A model generated the notes under the pieces. The model did not search any database. It saw only the letters and a program-made list of their open reading frames with translations, and was not told where the DNA came from. Positions 10,591-21,154 of a DNA stretch of 64,000 nt are shown here, piece after piece. The position numbers and the translations under genes are program-made. This DNA is from Hyaloraphidium curvatum (lineage: Eukaryota > Monoblepharomycota > Hyaloraphidiomycetes > Hyaloraphidiales > Hyaloraphidiaceae). Where the stretch lies: NCBI GenBank assembly GCA_025558095.1, contig JAIVFI010000033.1, positions 310,001 through 374,000 on the forward strand, read 5' to 3'. Positions within the stretch are counted from its first letter, which is position 1; every line of letters begins with the position of its first letter.

Positions 10591-11998
10591 TCACGGCGAC
10601 GGGCATGCCGACTCCAACGTCAGAAACACGCCCAACCCCCGGAGCACGCTCCACAGCCCGATCGCGACGGTCAGAAACGTCCCCACAAGCGTCCGCATCA
10701 TCTCAAACCCGATTGCGAACCCCAGGAACCGCGCGCGGAACGCATCGGCCTGCCCGAGGTACGATCCCAGCACGGCCGCATGGCGTTCCGCCCCCGTGGC
10801 ACGCGCGGCGGGGTCCGCGGATGCGAGCTCCAGGAGCTCGCGCCGGGCGTCCGAGACGACGGACATGACCTCAATGACCTCGCTGTTCTGCACCGCGAGG
10901 ACGGCCAGGTCGAGGCAGAGGGTGAAGAGCTGCCAGCCAATCAGCCAGAGCTGCCATTGGAGGATGCAGGAGCCCGTGGCCTGTACGAGCATGGGGTGAG
11001 AGCTGCCTGTGGTGCATCAGAATGCGGCAACCTACCACGATGACGATGATGCCGACCACAACGTTTACCACGGTCGTGCCGAAATACTGGGCGGTGTGGA
11101 ACGCGATGGTGCGCCGTTTCCAGCTCGCAGCCAAGGCGGCATAGAGCGCGGGGTAAACCTCCTGCGCCCCTCCCGCCGAATCCAAAGAATCCGGAGCGGT
11201 GCGAATGCGGTGCACCAGCGAGGTCATGGCCAGCACCATTGTACGGCGGCGCAAACGCAGCGAGAAGCGCACCGGGGCCAAGATCGGTGCGATGCTCCCC
11301 AGAAAGCTCAGGGTCATGGTGCAGAGGCTGGAGAATACCGCCAGGGTGCCCAGGAAAGCACCCCACCACATGGGCCAAAACACGGGCCCGAAGGTTACGA
11401 GAGGGGTGTAGTACGGCGCGAGAAGAATGAACACGAGCGTGAACGCTACTCTGAAGAGGCCCAGGATGGTGTTCTGTCGCGCCGCAGCATCCGGCAAAGT
11501 TCCCGAGCACAAAGCGGCAAAGCACGGGCAATTGCCGTCTTCCGGGTCGTGCTCCACGAGCAGAGAAGGTGCGGCAACATTCAAATGTTCCTTGGCAGCG
11601 GCGCCCTCCCCGCCTTGGCCGCGCGCAGAGTGCGCCTGCCCAAGCTCCAGCCAACGAACGAAGCCGGCAAACGGGTGGCCGTCCAGCGTGGCGCCGATCG
11701 TAAACGGCAATCGATTGTTCCGCGTGCCTAACCGCCGCCGGAGGTTCCCCGAAATGAGCGCCTGGAGCGCCGTGCTGGCCAGGAAGGCAAAGCACCGCAC
11801 GACCGTCGCCGCGACGAGCTGCCGGTACCCAAAACGACCATCGTTCAGCAGCCACAAGCCCGTGAATAGCAAAGGGAAAGGCAGCGAGGCGAGGAAGTAG
11901 AGCTCGAACCACCACGCCATGACCCCTTGGAGCGCGAGCTGAACCCGAAGCTCGCGCGCCGCCCACGTTGCCCCGTGCGCCTGCAGCGCGTCGACCAT
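10591..11998 (-). CDS. Multipass membrane protein, unrecognised
   Basis: Two exons (11998-11036 and 10980-10591; 55-nt intron whose donor could also be 4 nt downstream) encode 450 aa from the first in-frame ATG. The open frame extends 68 codons further upstream, to about 12205, without an ATG, so the true start may lie in an upstream exon. Six or so hydrophobic helices are visible: WWFELYFLASLPFPLLFTGL, an ATVVRCFAFLASTALQAL segment, a VAFTLVFILLAPYYTPLV segment, WPMWWGAFLGTLAVFSSLC, VVNVVVGIIVIVV and, after the intron, WQLFTLCLDLAVLAVQ plus FLTVAIGLWSVLRGLGVFL. A loop with several Cys and His lies between helices. No transporter or receptor signature is recognised. It is divergent from the Zn2Cys6 regulator. 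Confidence 0.65.
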
Positions 11999-12396
11999 CG
12001 AGCGCGGCGTGAGCTTCGGAGCGTCTGTATCGCCGGACGCGTGGTCGAGCGGCGGAGCGTCCAGAGAGAACGGCACGGGGACGGGCGGCGGCGACGGGAA
12101 GAGAGCCCGCCATTCCGCCGCGTGAACCGCAGGGGCTCCGCAAACGCCGCCGGGTCGCGGCGCCGGAGGACGCTCATCGTTCGACGCGTCGGATCGAACA
12201 GGCACGTTCTCCCTGCTAGTTCATCGGGCTGTCTGGCTGTCTGCCGCGGCCAGCATGTGCAGCGGAGTGACGCCGCGATCGTGACCGGAGTAGTGAGACC
12301 ATATGCAGACGCCCCCCCTGCGGCATCTTTCGTCTCGGCCGTCCGAAACCCACCGCCGGGCGGGTCTACATAGAGCAGCAGCGCAGCCAACTCAAC

Positions 12397-14473
12397 ATGG
12401 GCCCGCGAACCTGTGGTGGGCTTCCGTACCGCGCCATCGCCATGACCCGTCTCTAATGCTAGCCGTTGAACGACGCCGAAGCGCGCTGCCACAACCTCAA
12501 GACGAAGTGCTCTTTCGCGTCAGCGGATGCCACTGTCTGCGAGCGATGCCTCCGTCTCGGACACGACTGCGTGAGCCACGTCCGCCGGAAGAGGCGGGGA
12601 GCGGCAGTCACCGCGGACGAGCCGCCTGCACCTTCTTCGGACACACTCCAACCGAATCCTGCGGGCGCCACGACTCGTGTGGCCCGCTTCCTGGAGGACT
12701 CCTCGTTTCTGGAGAGTACGTCGGTCCCAAGGCTCCATCCGTCCTCAGCACCGAACCCGGACATTCTCTTGCCGAGTGTTCGCGCCTACTTCCTGTTCCA
12801 AGGGCGCAGAGGAATCCTGGTCCATCGATCAACATTCTATCGCTCGCTTCGGAATCCAACGCTTTACGGCGCTCACCCACCTATGGCTTTGCTTTACTCC
12901 ATCGCCGCTGAAGGCTCGGGACTCGTTAATGTTCCCGGGATGAGCTTTTCAGACAAGCGGAAGGCTGGCCTGCGGTACTGCGAGATGGCCAGAGACCTTC
13001 TTCTTGCCGGATACTTTTCGCGGAGTCCGACAGAGAGGCAGATTACGGATGTTGAGGCTCTCCAAGTATGTCAACGGTTTCGTCCAGTTTCATTACCACT
13101 AACGGAAGTTCGATTGCTAGAGCCTGATTCTCATCTACAATCATTTCATTCCGGCTGGCAAAGGACCACAAACGTTCCCGTTGCTCCAGCGCATGGTGGA
13201 CCTAGCGGTTTCAACATGCCTTGATTCTAGCAGCGGAGCCACATGGGTCGGGTCGAGGAGACGACCGACGAACCCGTCAGAGTGGCTACTCATGGAACTG
13301 AAGACTCGGGCGTGGATCGGCGTGACTGTTACGGATGTCATTCACGCTTTTCTTGTGGGGCGGGAACCGCAGTTCCCTTTCTTCCGGTACCCCCTTCCGC
13401 TTCCTTGCCACGAGGCCTACTTTGATCTAGAGCCAGAGGAAGCCTACTGTCGTCTCTACCTGCCAACCGACGGTGCCGAGGAGCCCCCAGTCAGCGCCGT
13501 GTGCGACTTTTCTCCTCTCCTTGATGCAAGCATATCTCCCCAGTTGCAATCCCAGGTGATCTCTGCGATTATTCTGCCCACCTTTCAACGCCGCGCCTTT
13601 CTCTCCACCGCCCTCCTGTGCGTCGCATTTCTCCGTTTTCTCGGAATCCGAATGCGTGCCCACGCTAAACTGCACGGCATCAAGCCCCTTGAACTGCTTT
13701 CCCATCCTCCGTCGAACGATACTCCAGCGGAAGCAATGTACCGCCGGCTCCGTTGCCAAATCGACGCCCTTGTGACCGACATTTGCGACGCCATCCCCGC
13801 CGAGATCGCAGCCTCTTTTCGTGGGGGTTCGATCGGCCCGCTGCTCACTGGGTGGCCGAGGAACTTTACGGAACACTGGCACCCGCGCGTTCTTTTCGCG
13901 CACTTGGCCATGCTTGCGTCTCTCCGTCTGGAACTGGTGAGCTCCGAAGGAGATCCACGTGCAGCATCGCCCGCTCTCTTTTCGGCGCCGGAGTTTGTAC
14001 GTGGAGTCGAGACAGCGCTGCTCATCTCCAACTTCTTGGAAGCCCTATTGGACGACGATCCGGAGATGTTGCATTGCCATTTTATGTGCTTCTCGACGGT
14101 GGTCAGGGCCGGGTACTTTTTTTTGGGTGCGCTCAATGTGGTCAAGGGGTCTGTTGATAGCGAGGTCTGCGAGGTGTTGATGCGCAGTTGCGGAGTGGTG
14201 TTGAGAGCGATCAAGTGCATAGGCAATAGGCATCCGCCAATGGGTGAGTCCGGACTGAGTAGTTCTCCGACTGGCAGCTAAACTCGGCCACCAGGAGTCG
14301 CGGTGGCTCGGCAATTTGAAAACGCAATCCGAGCTGCTGGTGTTCTGGATCACTCGGCCAGGACAATCCTGATCTACGACCCAAGTGATTCGAGAACGTC
14401 CTCAAGTCTGTCTGTTGCATTTGCACAGACCACAATGTGTGTGGCGAGGTTGTTTCAGCCGTGGCTTCTTTGA
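12397..14473 (+). CDS. Zn(II)2Cys6 fungal transcription factor
   Basis: Exons 12397-12415, 12482-13065, 13121-14243 and 14295-14473 give 634 aa. The first exon is only 19 nt. Splicing after 12415 to the acceptor at 12481 restores the binuclear zinc cluster CARCHNLKTKC followed by CERCLRLGHDC, which is C-x2-C-x6-C-x9-C-x2-C-x6-C. The alternative acceptor at 12460 would lose the first cysteines. A basic linker (RRKRRG) follows, then a long helical region (residues about 90-600) resembling the fungal-specific transcription factor domain. Such proteins bind CGG-type half sites as dimers and are essentially confined to fungi. Target genes cannot be deduced. The nearest candidates by position are the membrane protein upstream and the secreted peptidase downstream, but that is only proximity. 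Confidence 0.88.
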
Positions 14474-15159
14474 GCTATATTCAATGCTAAGTGGATAGTG
14501 CACCGTGCCCCCGGGTTACTCCCCTTCTACGGCTGTGCATCCGGCAAGCCTTTTTTGAACTTCCTCGGCTGTGCCTGGCAGCCCAGGGCGCGCCCGATCC
14601 CCAAACCCGGCTGTTCTGCCGGCTGAAGCAGCCTGTCCATCTCTTCCTCGTCCTCCGGCGTGGCACGGCGGCGATTCCGGGCCAGGCGATCTCGTCATGG
14701 CCGCCCGAGGCGGCGCAGACCTCCTTCGCCGTCCCGATCCCCGCTATCGCGCCGCGACCATTCCCCCTCGCGAGCAGGGAGCACCACCCCGTCTGTCTCA
14801 CCCTCACTCTGAACCCCTCGCTCCCAGGCTCGGGTCCCGGCACACCGAGCCGATGACGACGAACGCGCGGCGGCCCGCATCTCGCACATGGGCGTTCCGC
14901 GACAATCACCAGCAAATCGATGTCGGCCAGGAGCAGGATTGCCGGAGTGCGATCCTGTCCCGGGAAGTAGTAGTGGTACAGCGCCTGCGACTCGGTGTAG
15001 TGAGGGAGGTCCTTAGGGTCCATTTCGGTGGCGAAACGCCGTCGGCGACACAGCCACTTCGAAACGCCGTCGGCGGCGGATAAGCTGCCGCAAAAGATCA
15101 TAAAGCTACCCTCATGAGCATCGCCGCCCCTCGCACTCGCGTTTTCTCGGCTGTCAGAT
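14474..15159. other. Intergenic region with a possible minus-strand gene
   Basis: Between the Zn2Cys6 regulator and the peptidase lies 686 bp. On the minus strand an open frame runs from about 15106 to 14487. It begins with a plausible protein-like part (MDPKDLPHYTESQALYHYYF, then a hydrophobic ILLLADIDLLVIVAE), and another minus frame ends GLPGTAEEVQKRLAGC before a stop near 14516. These could be exons of one small gene, but I could not find a splice pattern I trust. No family is recognised. A 16-nt direct repeat lies at 15032-15047 and 15060-15075. Confidence 0.3.
15032..15075. repeat. 16-nt direct repeat
   Basis: The sequence CGAAACGCCGTCGGCG occurs at 15032-15047 and again at 15060-15075, 12 bp apart. 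It sits just upstream of the peptidase gene at 15160 and inside a possible minus-strand open frame. It could be a chance tandem or a paired regulator site. Confidence 0.8.
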
Positions 15160-16864
15160 ATGCGCACCGTACTACTCGTTGTGCTCGCGGGAGTTCTCGC
15201 TGCGAGCCCTGCCGCGTCGCAGCTCAACTATGTCGCCTGTCCCCCGACGCCGTTGGGAGGGGGGGCCAACGACTGCGCGACGATGCAAGTGCCCCTCGAC
15301 TACGAGAACCCCTCGGGTGCCAAGATCGACTTCTTCATACGGCGGTACTTTGCCGGCCCTGCACCAACCAACCTCGCAGTCTGGATGCTCAATGGTGGCC
15401 CGGGGTTCTCAACCGTCGACTTCAGAGCCATTGCTCCGGCCCTTTTTGCCATAAACCCCAATGTCACGCTCTACCTTGCGGACCAGCGCGGCACGGGCCT
15501 CAGCACACCCTTGAACTGCGCGAATCCCCCCACAGTCGGCATTTTCGATCCGTACAACGCCACGGTCGTGAAGCAGTTTGATGACTGCAATCGGGACATC
15601 GCCTCCAAGTACGCTGCTACTGCCAAGTTCTACAGCACAGCAAATGCTGCGCGGGATTACATTGGGGCAATCAATGCGACGAACCCCGCCAAAGTTGGGC
15701 TTCAGTTCTTTCCTACCTTCCGCTGTTGCTGAAGAGCCGTGCCTCGACCTGCAGGTGTCCATCTACGCTCTCTCGTACGGCACCAACCTCATAAACACGT
15801 ACCTTATCCTCGGTGGCCGGGCGGACGCGGTGATACTCGATGGGCCCGTCGCACCTACACGCTGGGCTTTGGAGAACAATGCCGAGTGGGCAAGCACGGT
15901 TTCCCAGCAGATTCAGGCGCTTTGCGGCGCGCAATCCGCAAAGTGTTCCGAACGCATCGCGCAGACCGGTCAAATCCCTCGTTTTGTCATGGATTCGATC
16001 ATTGACGGGACGCTGCCTTGCCTTGCGAAAGTGCCGTGGCTGAATCAGCACACTGCGGCGACCTACACCTTACCCTTCACTTACAATGGACCGACCCAGG
16101 TGCTGAACGGCCCATTCTGGTGGCGCCTGTATCGCTGCACCGACTCGGACGCCGAGCAGCTCAATTTCTTCGGCGCGTTGCAGCAGGCGAACAATAAGGC
16201 TGCGGATCCATCCGTCTATTCTTACGGCCTTGCAGTCGTCCTCGGTGCTTCCGAACTGTACACGTATGCCAACAATACGGACATGACCTACGCAGCCCAA
16301 GTCAATCGCACTGCGCGCATGCTCACTGATGCAGGCCCGCAGCTCAGCGTCTCTCTCGCGCGCGAAACCGTGCCTCGATACAACCCCGATCCTCGAGTTT
16401 TCAAACGGTACGCCAAGCCTACAATGCCTGTCATGATTTTGGCGGGGACCCTCGACCCAAACACGCCCCAAGGTCTTGGCCCCTGGTTCCGCGATGGACT
16501 CGGCAACGCCACTCTCGTCACTGTCCCGTACGCGGCCCACGGAACTCTGGAGCCAACCGCACTCTGCGTCGGTTCGATCGCGTTCCCGTTCCTCCTGAGC
16601 TTTGGCGCTGTCAGACCCGGAACTGCCTGCCTGGCCAACATCACGGCACCCGATTTCCAGGGAGACTCGCAGCAAACCAAGCTAGCTTCCAGGCAGTTCT
16701 TTGGCACCACCGACGTCTGGAATGAGGACCAAAGGCCGATCAATCCCGTCACGACGACGACGACGAGGCCGTCGGGCGCAATCCGGGAAAGGTGGTCTTT
16801 TGCTCATGACCAGCCTTTCCTGTTTGCGCTGTCCGCGGCGGCGATCGGCCACGTCGTGCTGTGA
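15160..16864 (+). CDS. Secreted S33-type serine peptidase (tripeptidyl aminopeptidase-like)
   Basis: Two exons (15160-15693 and 15755-16864, 61-nt intron) encode 547 aa. A clear signal peptide (about residues 1-20, MRTVLLVVLAGVLAASPAAS) precedes an alpha/beta-hydrolase. The oxyanion region is WMLNGGPG, DQRGTG follows as in prolyl/tripeptidyl aminopeptidases, and the nucleophile elbow is ALSYGTN after splicing. The acid is probably the Asp in LAGTLDPNTP and the base the His in PYAAHGT. Many NxS/T sites and cysteines fit a secreted glycoprotein. The C-terminus is a Thr run followed by a hydrophobic stretch, which could be a GPI signal. Such enzymes remove N-terminal peptides during extracellular nutrition. 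The elbow has Ala where Gly is usual. Confidence 0.85.
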
Positions 16865-17278
16865 ACATGCAGTACATCATCTCATTGTGCAGTTTGTGAC
16901 CGCCTTTGACCATCATCCGCACTTTTCCTTTTAGCGGCAACCAACGTGGATAAACGGACGGGCGTAGAGTTCGCCGGCACTTGCGGGCGACTCGCGGGTG
17001 ACTTGCATGCAATTTGCATGTGACTTACCTGCACAAAGGGGACGAAACTGTGTAACTGGGAGTCGCAATCTTAACGTCGATCAACGCGCATCTTGGAAGA
17101 GCGAACCGCCCGGCACCGGCTCTCCTCCGCGGCATGTTGCCCTGAAACCATCCAGATCAAGCAGCGATCCGTTGCATCGATTCGTCCTCCAGTATTGACC
17201 GCTCCTGGGAACGCACAGCGAAGAACGGCGGGCATGATGCGTGCGGGTCCGAGTGGTCCGGACGCCGATCCGAGGTTG
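16865..17278. other. Intergenic region
   Basis: This is 414 bp between the peptidase and the small minus-strand secreted-protein gene. It includes a near-palindromic ATGCAATTTGCAT around 17008-17020. A second exon of the minus gene, encoding about 15 residues, may lie at 17157-17204. Nothing else is recognised. Confidence 0.35.
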
Positions 17279-17482
17279 CTACACCGCGTGCATGCACGAG
17301 CAGGTGTACTGCCAGACGGCGTTGTCGTTCCAGGAGGTTCCCTGCACGCCGGACCGGTTTATGTCCCAGACGGCGATGTCGTAGTTCGTCGGGTTGTAGA
17401 TGCAGAAGGCGTCCGCGGAGGGTGCCAGCGCACAGGCGAGCAGCAGCAGGGCAAGCAGCCGTGGCGTATGGGAGGACTTCAT
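17279..17482 (-). CDS. Small secreted cysteine-containing protein
   Basis: The frame from the ATG at 17482 encodes 67 aa. It starts MKSSHTPRLLALLLLACALA and continues to PSADA, a textbook signal peptide with a likely cleavage after SADA. The mature part is only about 42 residues (from FCIYNPTNYDIAVWDINRSG) and has three Cys, ending CSCMHAV. A possible GT donor at the stop codon could splice to an exon ending near 17157, adding about 15 residues. Two more in-frame ATG codons lie upstream (to 17545) but would bury the signal peptide. No family is recognised. Small size plus secretion resembles effector-like or cell-wall peptides, but that is inference. Confidence 0.55.
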   Translation of the reverse strand: MKSSHTPRLLALLLLACALAPSADAFCIYNPTNYDIAVWDINRSGVQGTSWNDNAVWQYTCSCMHAV

Positions 17483-18344
17483 TGTCGGCGTCTTTTGAGA
17501 TGGAGTGGACTTCAGAGCGGTACGACGCCGGCGCATTGCTGCCACTGGTGTCGTCTATATATGCCATCTTGCTGTCTCGAGGAAATTGCGACGTTCTCGG
17601 GGGATGTTCGACGAGTCAGGGCGGAGCGTCCCAATCAGCGCGGCGAAGGTCCCGCAGGAGGACGCGGGCTGCATGTCCGGCCGAGCTGAGGTACGCCCAT
17701 GCGACTTGAGGTCTTGAAGTTCATGGAGAAGCCGATCTACATGCTTTGACGGTCAACACTGGACGGAATGTGCGTCGGACAAGCGGGTCGGGCGGGGCCC
17801 GAAGGTCTGGCCCTCTTGAAGCGTCCTCGATTCCTCGATTCCCACTGCGCCCCCTTGGAATCCAGGCGCGATGCAACACGAGCTTGACATCTCCCAGCTA
17901 CCCCGATTGACCGTTCTGCCTCGCGGTGTACAGTCGCTTCACGCCGGGTCCGGGCCTCGGTTCCTCGCGCTCGAACAGCATAGCGAGACGAGGCAACCGA
18001 AGAGCCCTCATGGACGGAGCTCTCATGGATGCCAGGCGACGGCCAGAGTTGGAGCGGAGAAGAGATTCGATCCCCGCACCATGCTGTCGCTGAGATTCAT
18101 CGCGAGATCCGCGGAGACTCCGCCGAGGACCCTCGAGGAGTCAGAGGACGGTCCCGTGCTCTCGACAAGCGCTCACCAGGCCTGGACACACTAACGCCGA
18201 GCGACGCTGATCAATGCTTGGTACACAGCCTGGAGGGCAGCTCCTTCGGACGCACTGCGAAGAAGGGTGGGATGGAAGCGGGGCGCGTTTCCCGACCAAC
18301 GCAGCCCGCCCGGTCCGTCACCGAACGCCAAACAGCGCGTCGCG
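17483..18344. other. Long intergenic region between divergent genes
   Basis: This is 862 bp between the small secreted-protein gene (minus) and COQ4 (plus). Open frames exist on both strands but lack supported splice sites or family-like sequence. A short upstream extension of COQ4 from an in-frame ATG at 18267 is possible. No RNA gene is recognised. Confidence 0.35.
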
Positions 18345-19239
18345 ATGAGACCACCTTCCTCCGCCGTTCCGCGGCTCGTCTCCGCCGCATCGTGCTCGCA
18401 GCTGCCGCGGGCGGGGACCGCGGTGCCCTCCCGCACCGCGTGGCGGCCCCGACATCGGTGCCACTCCAAGTCGTCCCCCGCTGCCCCCCCGTCCCTCCCG
18501 CCCCCGCCGCCGCTGCGCCACGTTCCGATCACGCCGCTGCAGCGCGCGCTGTACGCCGTCGGCTCGGCCGTCACCGCGCTCGTCAACCCGCTGCGCGGAG
18601 GTGGGCGCGCCGCGCACCGGTGACGCGTCCTCTCACCCCCGCCCGCCCGCACAAGACATGGTCGCCGTGCTCGGCGAGACCACTGGCACCTCTGCTCTGC
18701 GCCGCATCCGCGACCGCATGCTGCTCGACCGCGACGGCCGCCGCATACTGCGCGAGCGCCCGCGGATCGGCTCAGCGACGGTGGACATCGCCCGCCTGCG
18801 GTCGCTGCCGCCGGGCACCTTCGGGCGGGCCTACGCCGACTGGCTGGACGACCACGGCGTCACGCCGGACACGCGGATGCCGGTCATGTTCGTAGAGGAC
18901 GCGGAGCTGGCGTACGTGCTGCAGCGGTACCGCGAGGTGCACGACTTTTGGCACGCGCTGACGGGGATCGGCGTGACGGTCGAGGCGGAGCTGGCGCTCA
19001 AGTGGTTCGAGATGGTGCAGACGGGGCTGCCGATGACCGTCTTGGCGTCCCTGGCTGGCCCGCTCAACCTGCGCTCGGACGAGCGCGCGAGGCTGTTTTC
19101 GCGCTACGTGCCCTGGGCGGTCTCTGCGGCGGCGGACGCCAAGTTCCTCATGAACGTCTATTACGAGGAGCTGTTTGACAGGGACCTCGGCGAGCTGCAG
19201 AAGGAGCTCGGCATCGCGACCCCGCCGGCCGCGGACTGA
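18345..19239 (+). CDS. COQ4: Ubiquinone biosynthesis protein COQ4, mitochondrial
   Basis: Two exons (18345-18600 and 18656-19239, 55-nt intron) encode 279 aa. The first about 45 residues are rich in Arg, Ser and Ala with no acidic residue, as expected for a mitochondrial presequence. The body matches COQ4: HVPITPLQRALYAVGSAVTAL, NPLRGDMVAVLGETTG across the intron, and the metal motif HDFWH followed by 11 residues and Glu. COQ4 organises the coenzyme Q synthesis complex on the matrix side of the inner membrane and has been linked to C1 decarboxylation/hydroxylation of the ring. It is convergent with SCO1, only 29 bp away. An upstream in-frame ATG at 18267 was not chosen because the presequence fits the later start. 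Confidence 0.95.
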
Positions 19240-19268
19240 TCCGGGCCGCGCATAGCACAGCCGGTGGA

Positions 19269-20391
19269 TCACTTCCTCGCCTTGTACTCCCTGACGATCC
19301 TCGTGATATCCTCCGTCATCCTCTCCACCGTGTCGATCTTGCCGTAGTGCCGCGCGTACCGCCCGGCCGGGTCCACGAGGTAGAAGAAGATGCTGTGGTC
19401 CACGAGGTAGTCCGTCTCGTCGTCGTCGAGCGCGCGGGGGGGCGCGGAGAAGTAGAGGCGGTACATCTTGGCCGCGGACTTGACCTGGTCGTAGGTGCCC
19501 GTGAGGCCGACCAGCTTGGGGTGAAAGTCTGATGTGGGGGAGGGTGAGCCGAACCGGGCGCGTGTCCCTCGCCGAGGCGCGAAGACCCACCCTTGACGTA
19601 CATCCTGACGGCCTCGACCGAGTCCCGCTTGGGATCACACGAGATGAAGATCGGCGCGAGCACGTTCGGCCCGACCTCCGGCGATTTCTCTGGAAGCCTT
19701 CCCGTCAGACCCTCGATCCAGCCAGCATCCATCCAGGAGAACACACCGAGGTTGTCGATCACCCTCGCCATCCGCTCCAGCTCCTCCGGGCACACGTCCG
19801 GGCAGTGCGTGAACCCAAAGTAGACGAACATCCACCTCCCCCTGAAATCCAGGTCCGTCCGCGGCACCCCGTCCTGGTCCACCAGCGAGAACGGGCCCCC
19901 CACGAGCGGCTTGCCGGCCTGCTGCTGCTGCCGCACGGGGTTGGCCGCGCGCTCGCGCTCCATGCGGTCCTTCTCGCGGGAGAAGTAGAAGAGGAGGCCG
20001 GCGGCGGTGGCGGCAAAGAGGGCGAGGGCGCGCCATGTGAGTTTCTGGGGCGGGAAGGGGGGTGAGGGCCCGCAAACGGGGGAGGCGCGGGAAGCGGTAC
20101 CTGGTAGTTGGTCTTTTCGTCCGCGCCGTCGCCGGGGTTGCCGCCCGGCACGGCCGAGTAGGCGCGGCAGACAAAAAGAAGATCGCGGTGGGGCAGCGGG
20201 GAGATCCGCGGGCCCGCAGGGGCCGGGAAGGCGCGCGATGCGGGTTCGCGCGGCAGCGCGCGGCGCGGGGCGAGGAGGGGCCACGGCGGGCGGGGCGCGC
20301 GCGCGGCGGCGCAGAATGTCCGGAGGCAGGGAGCCGCGCCGTTGGCCGGCGCGATGGGCGCCAAGGCGCGCGAGAGGGCCGTCCGACTCAT
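19269..20391 (-). CDS. SCO1: Copper chaperone SCO1 for cytochrome c oxidase
   Basis: Three exons (20391-20101, 20044-19591, 19528-19269; introns of 56 and 62 nt) encode 334 aa. An Arg/Ala/Pro-rich presequence precedes one transmembrane helix (ALALFAATAAGLLFYFSREK). The thioredoxin-like domain carries the CxxxC copper motif in FGFTHCPDVCPEEL and the distal histidine in YLVDHSIFFYLVD. The motif FISCDPKRDSVEAVRMYV spans the second intron region and is typical of the SCO1/SenC family. SCO proteins deliver copper to the CuA site of Cox2 from the intermembrane-space face of the inner membrane. It lies tail to tail with COQ4, another respiratory-chain gene. Confidence 0.96.
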
Positions 20392-21154
20392 GCCTGAGGT
20401 CTTGTTGACGGTGACGCGTCGCCCCGGTTGCGAGGTCGACTTGACGCGCAGCTGCTTAGCCTGCCGCGGGCCAGGATAATGACGGATGAAGACAGAGAAC
20501 GCTTAGATCCCCGCGGATGGAAGGATGTACTTAGTGAACACTTCGGCCGCTTTGATTGCTTTCAGGCCAGATGGCTAAACGTGTCAGTCACCGGCCCTCG
20601 GGGCAGCAACGCGTGATCGACCACCGGAACTCCATGAAAGCATCATACAGCATCAGCATTGAAGTGAATTTGCGGCCTTCTGCTGTGTTTTCGAGGCGTG
20701 CGGGTGCGACGAAAGAGCAGATTGCTTTTGCTTGCCCCGCGGCTCGTGAACGCCAGACCATCGTTCACACGGGCGCCGAGAACCCGCAGCCCACGCGGCG
20801 GCGCGGCAAGAAAGTCGGCGGCGTTCGTTGCCGTCGGTCCGTTTTGTAGCGGCGGGAATTTTCGGTGCGAAGTCTCGCGGGTTCGCCGTGCCGCGCAGCC
20901 GCGCAGCCGAAGCAAAGAGCGCGCCGCGGCCGTCTCACGTCCGCCGCCCACGAGCCGCCGCGTGACGCGCCGTCCGTCGCCGTTGTACGCCGCCGCGCCG
21001 AAGTGAGCCGCTGTCCGCCGGCAGCCGACCTCGCCGCCCGCCGGCCACTGCCCGCCGCCGCAGCCACAATGCCCCCCGCGCGTAGGCTGACGGGCCCGTG
21101 AGCTGCCGGAGGGGCGTATCGAGCTTTTGCTGCGAAAGCGCGGGGCACGCAACG
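20392..21154. other. Intergenic region between divergent SCO1 and the PNUTS-like gene
   Basis: This 763-bp gap is long for the window. The part from about 20640 to 21150 is strongly GC-rich with mixed-strand open frames that look like compositional artefacts (Arg/Ala/Pro-rich). It may hold the 5' UTR or a non-coding exon of the plus gene. No coding gene is supported. Confidence 0.4.

Noticed and set aside
10279-11043. 254-aa plus-strand frame in the membrane-protein region
   Set aside because: It overlaps the 3' exon of the minus-strand membrane protein, which has clear helices and a good intron.
20640-21150. Several 70-170-aa frames on both strands upstream of the PNUTS-like gene
   Set aside because: They are Arg/Ala/Pro-rich in all frames, overlap each other and have no domain features, so they look like GC-composition artefacts.
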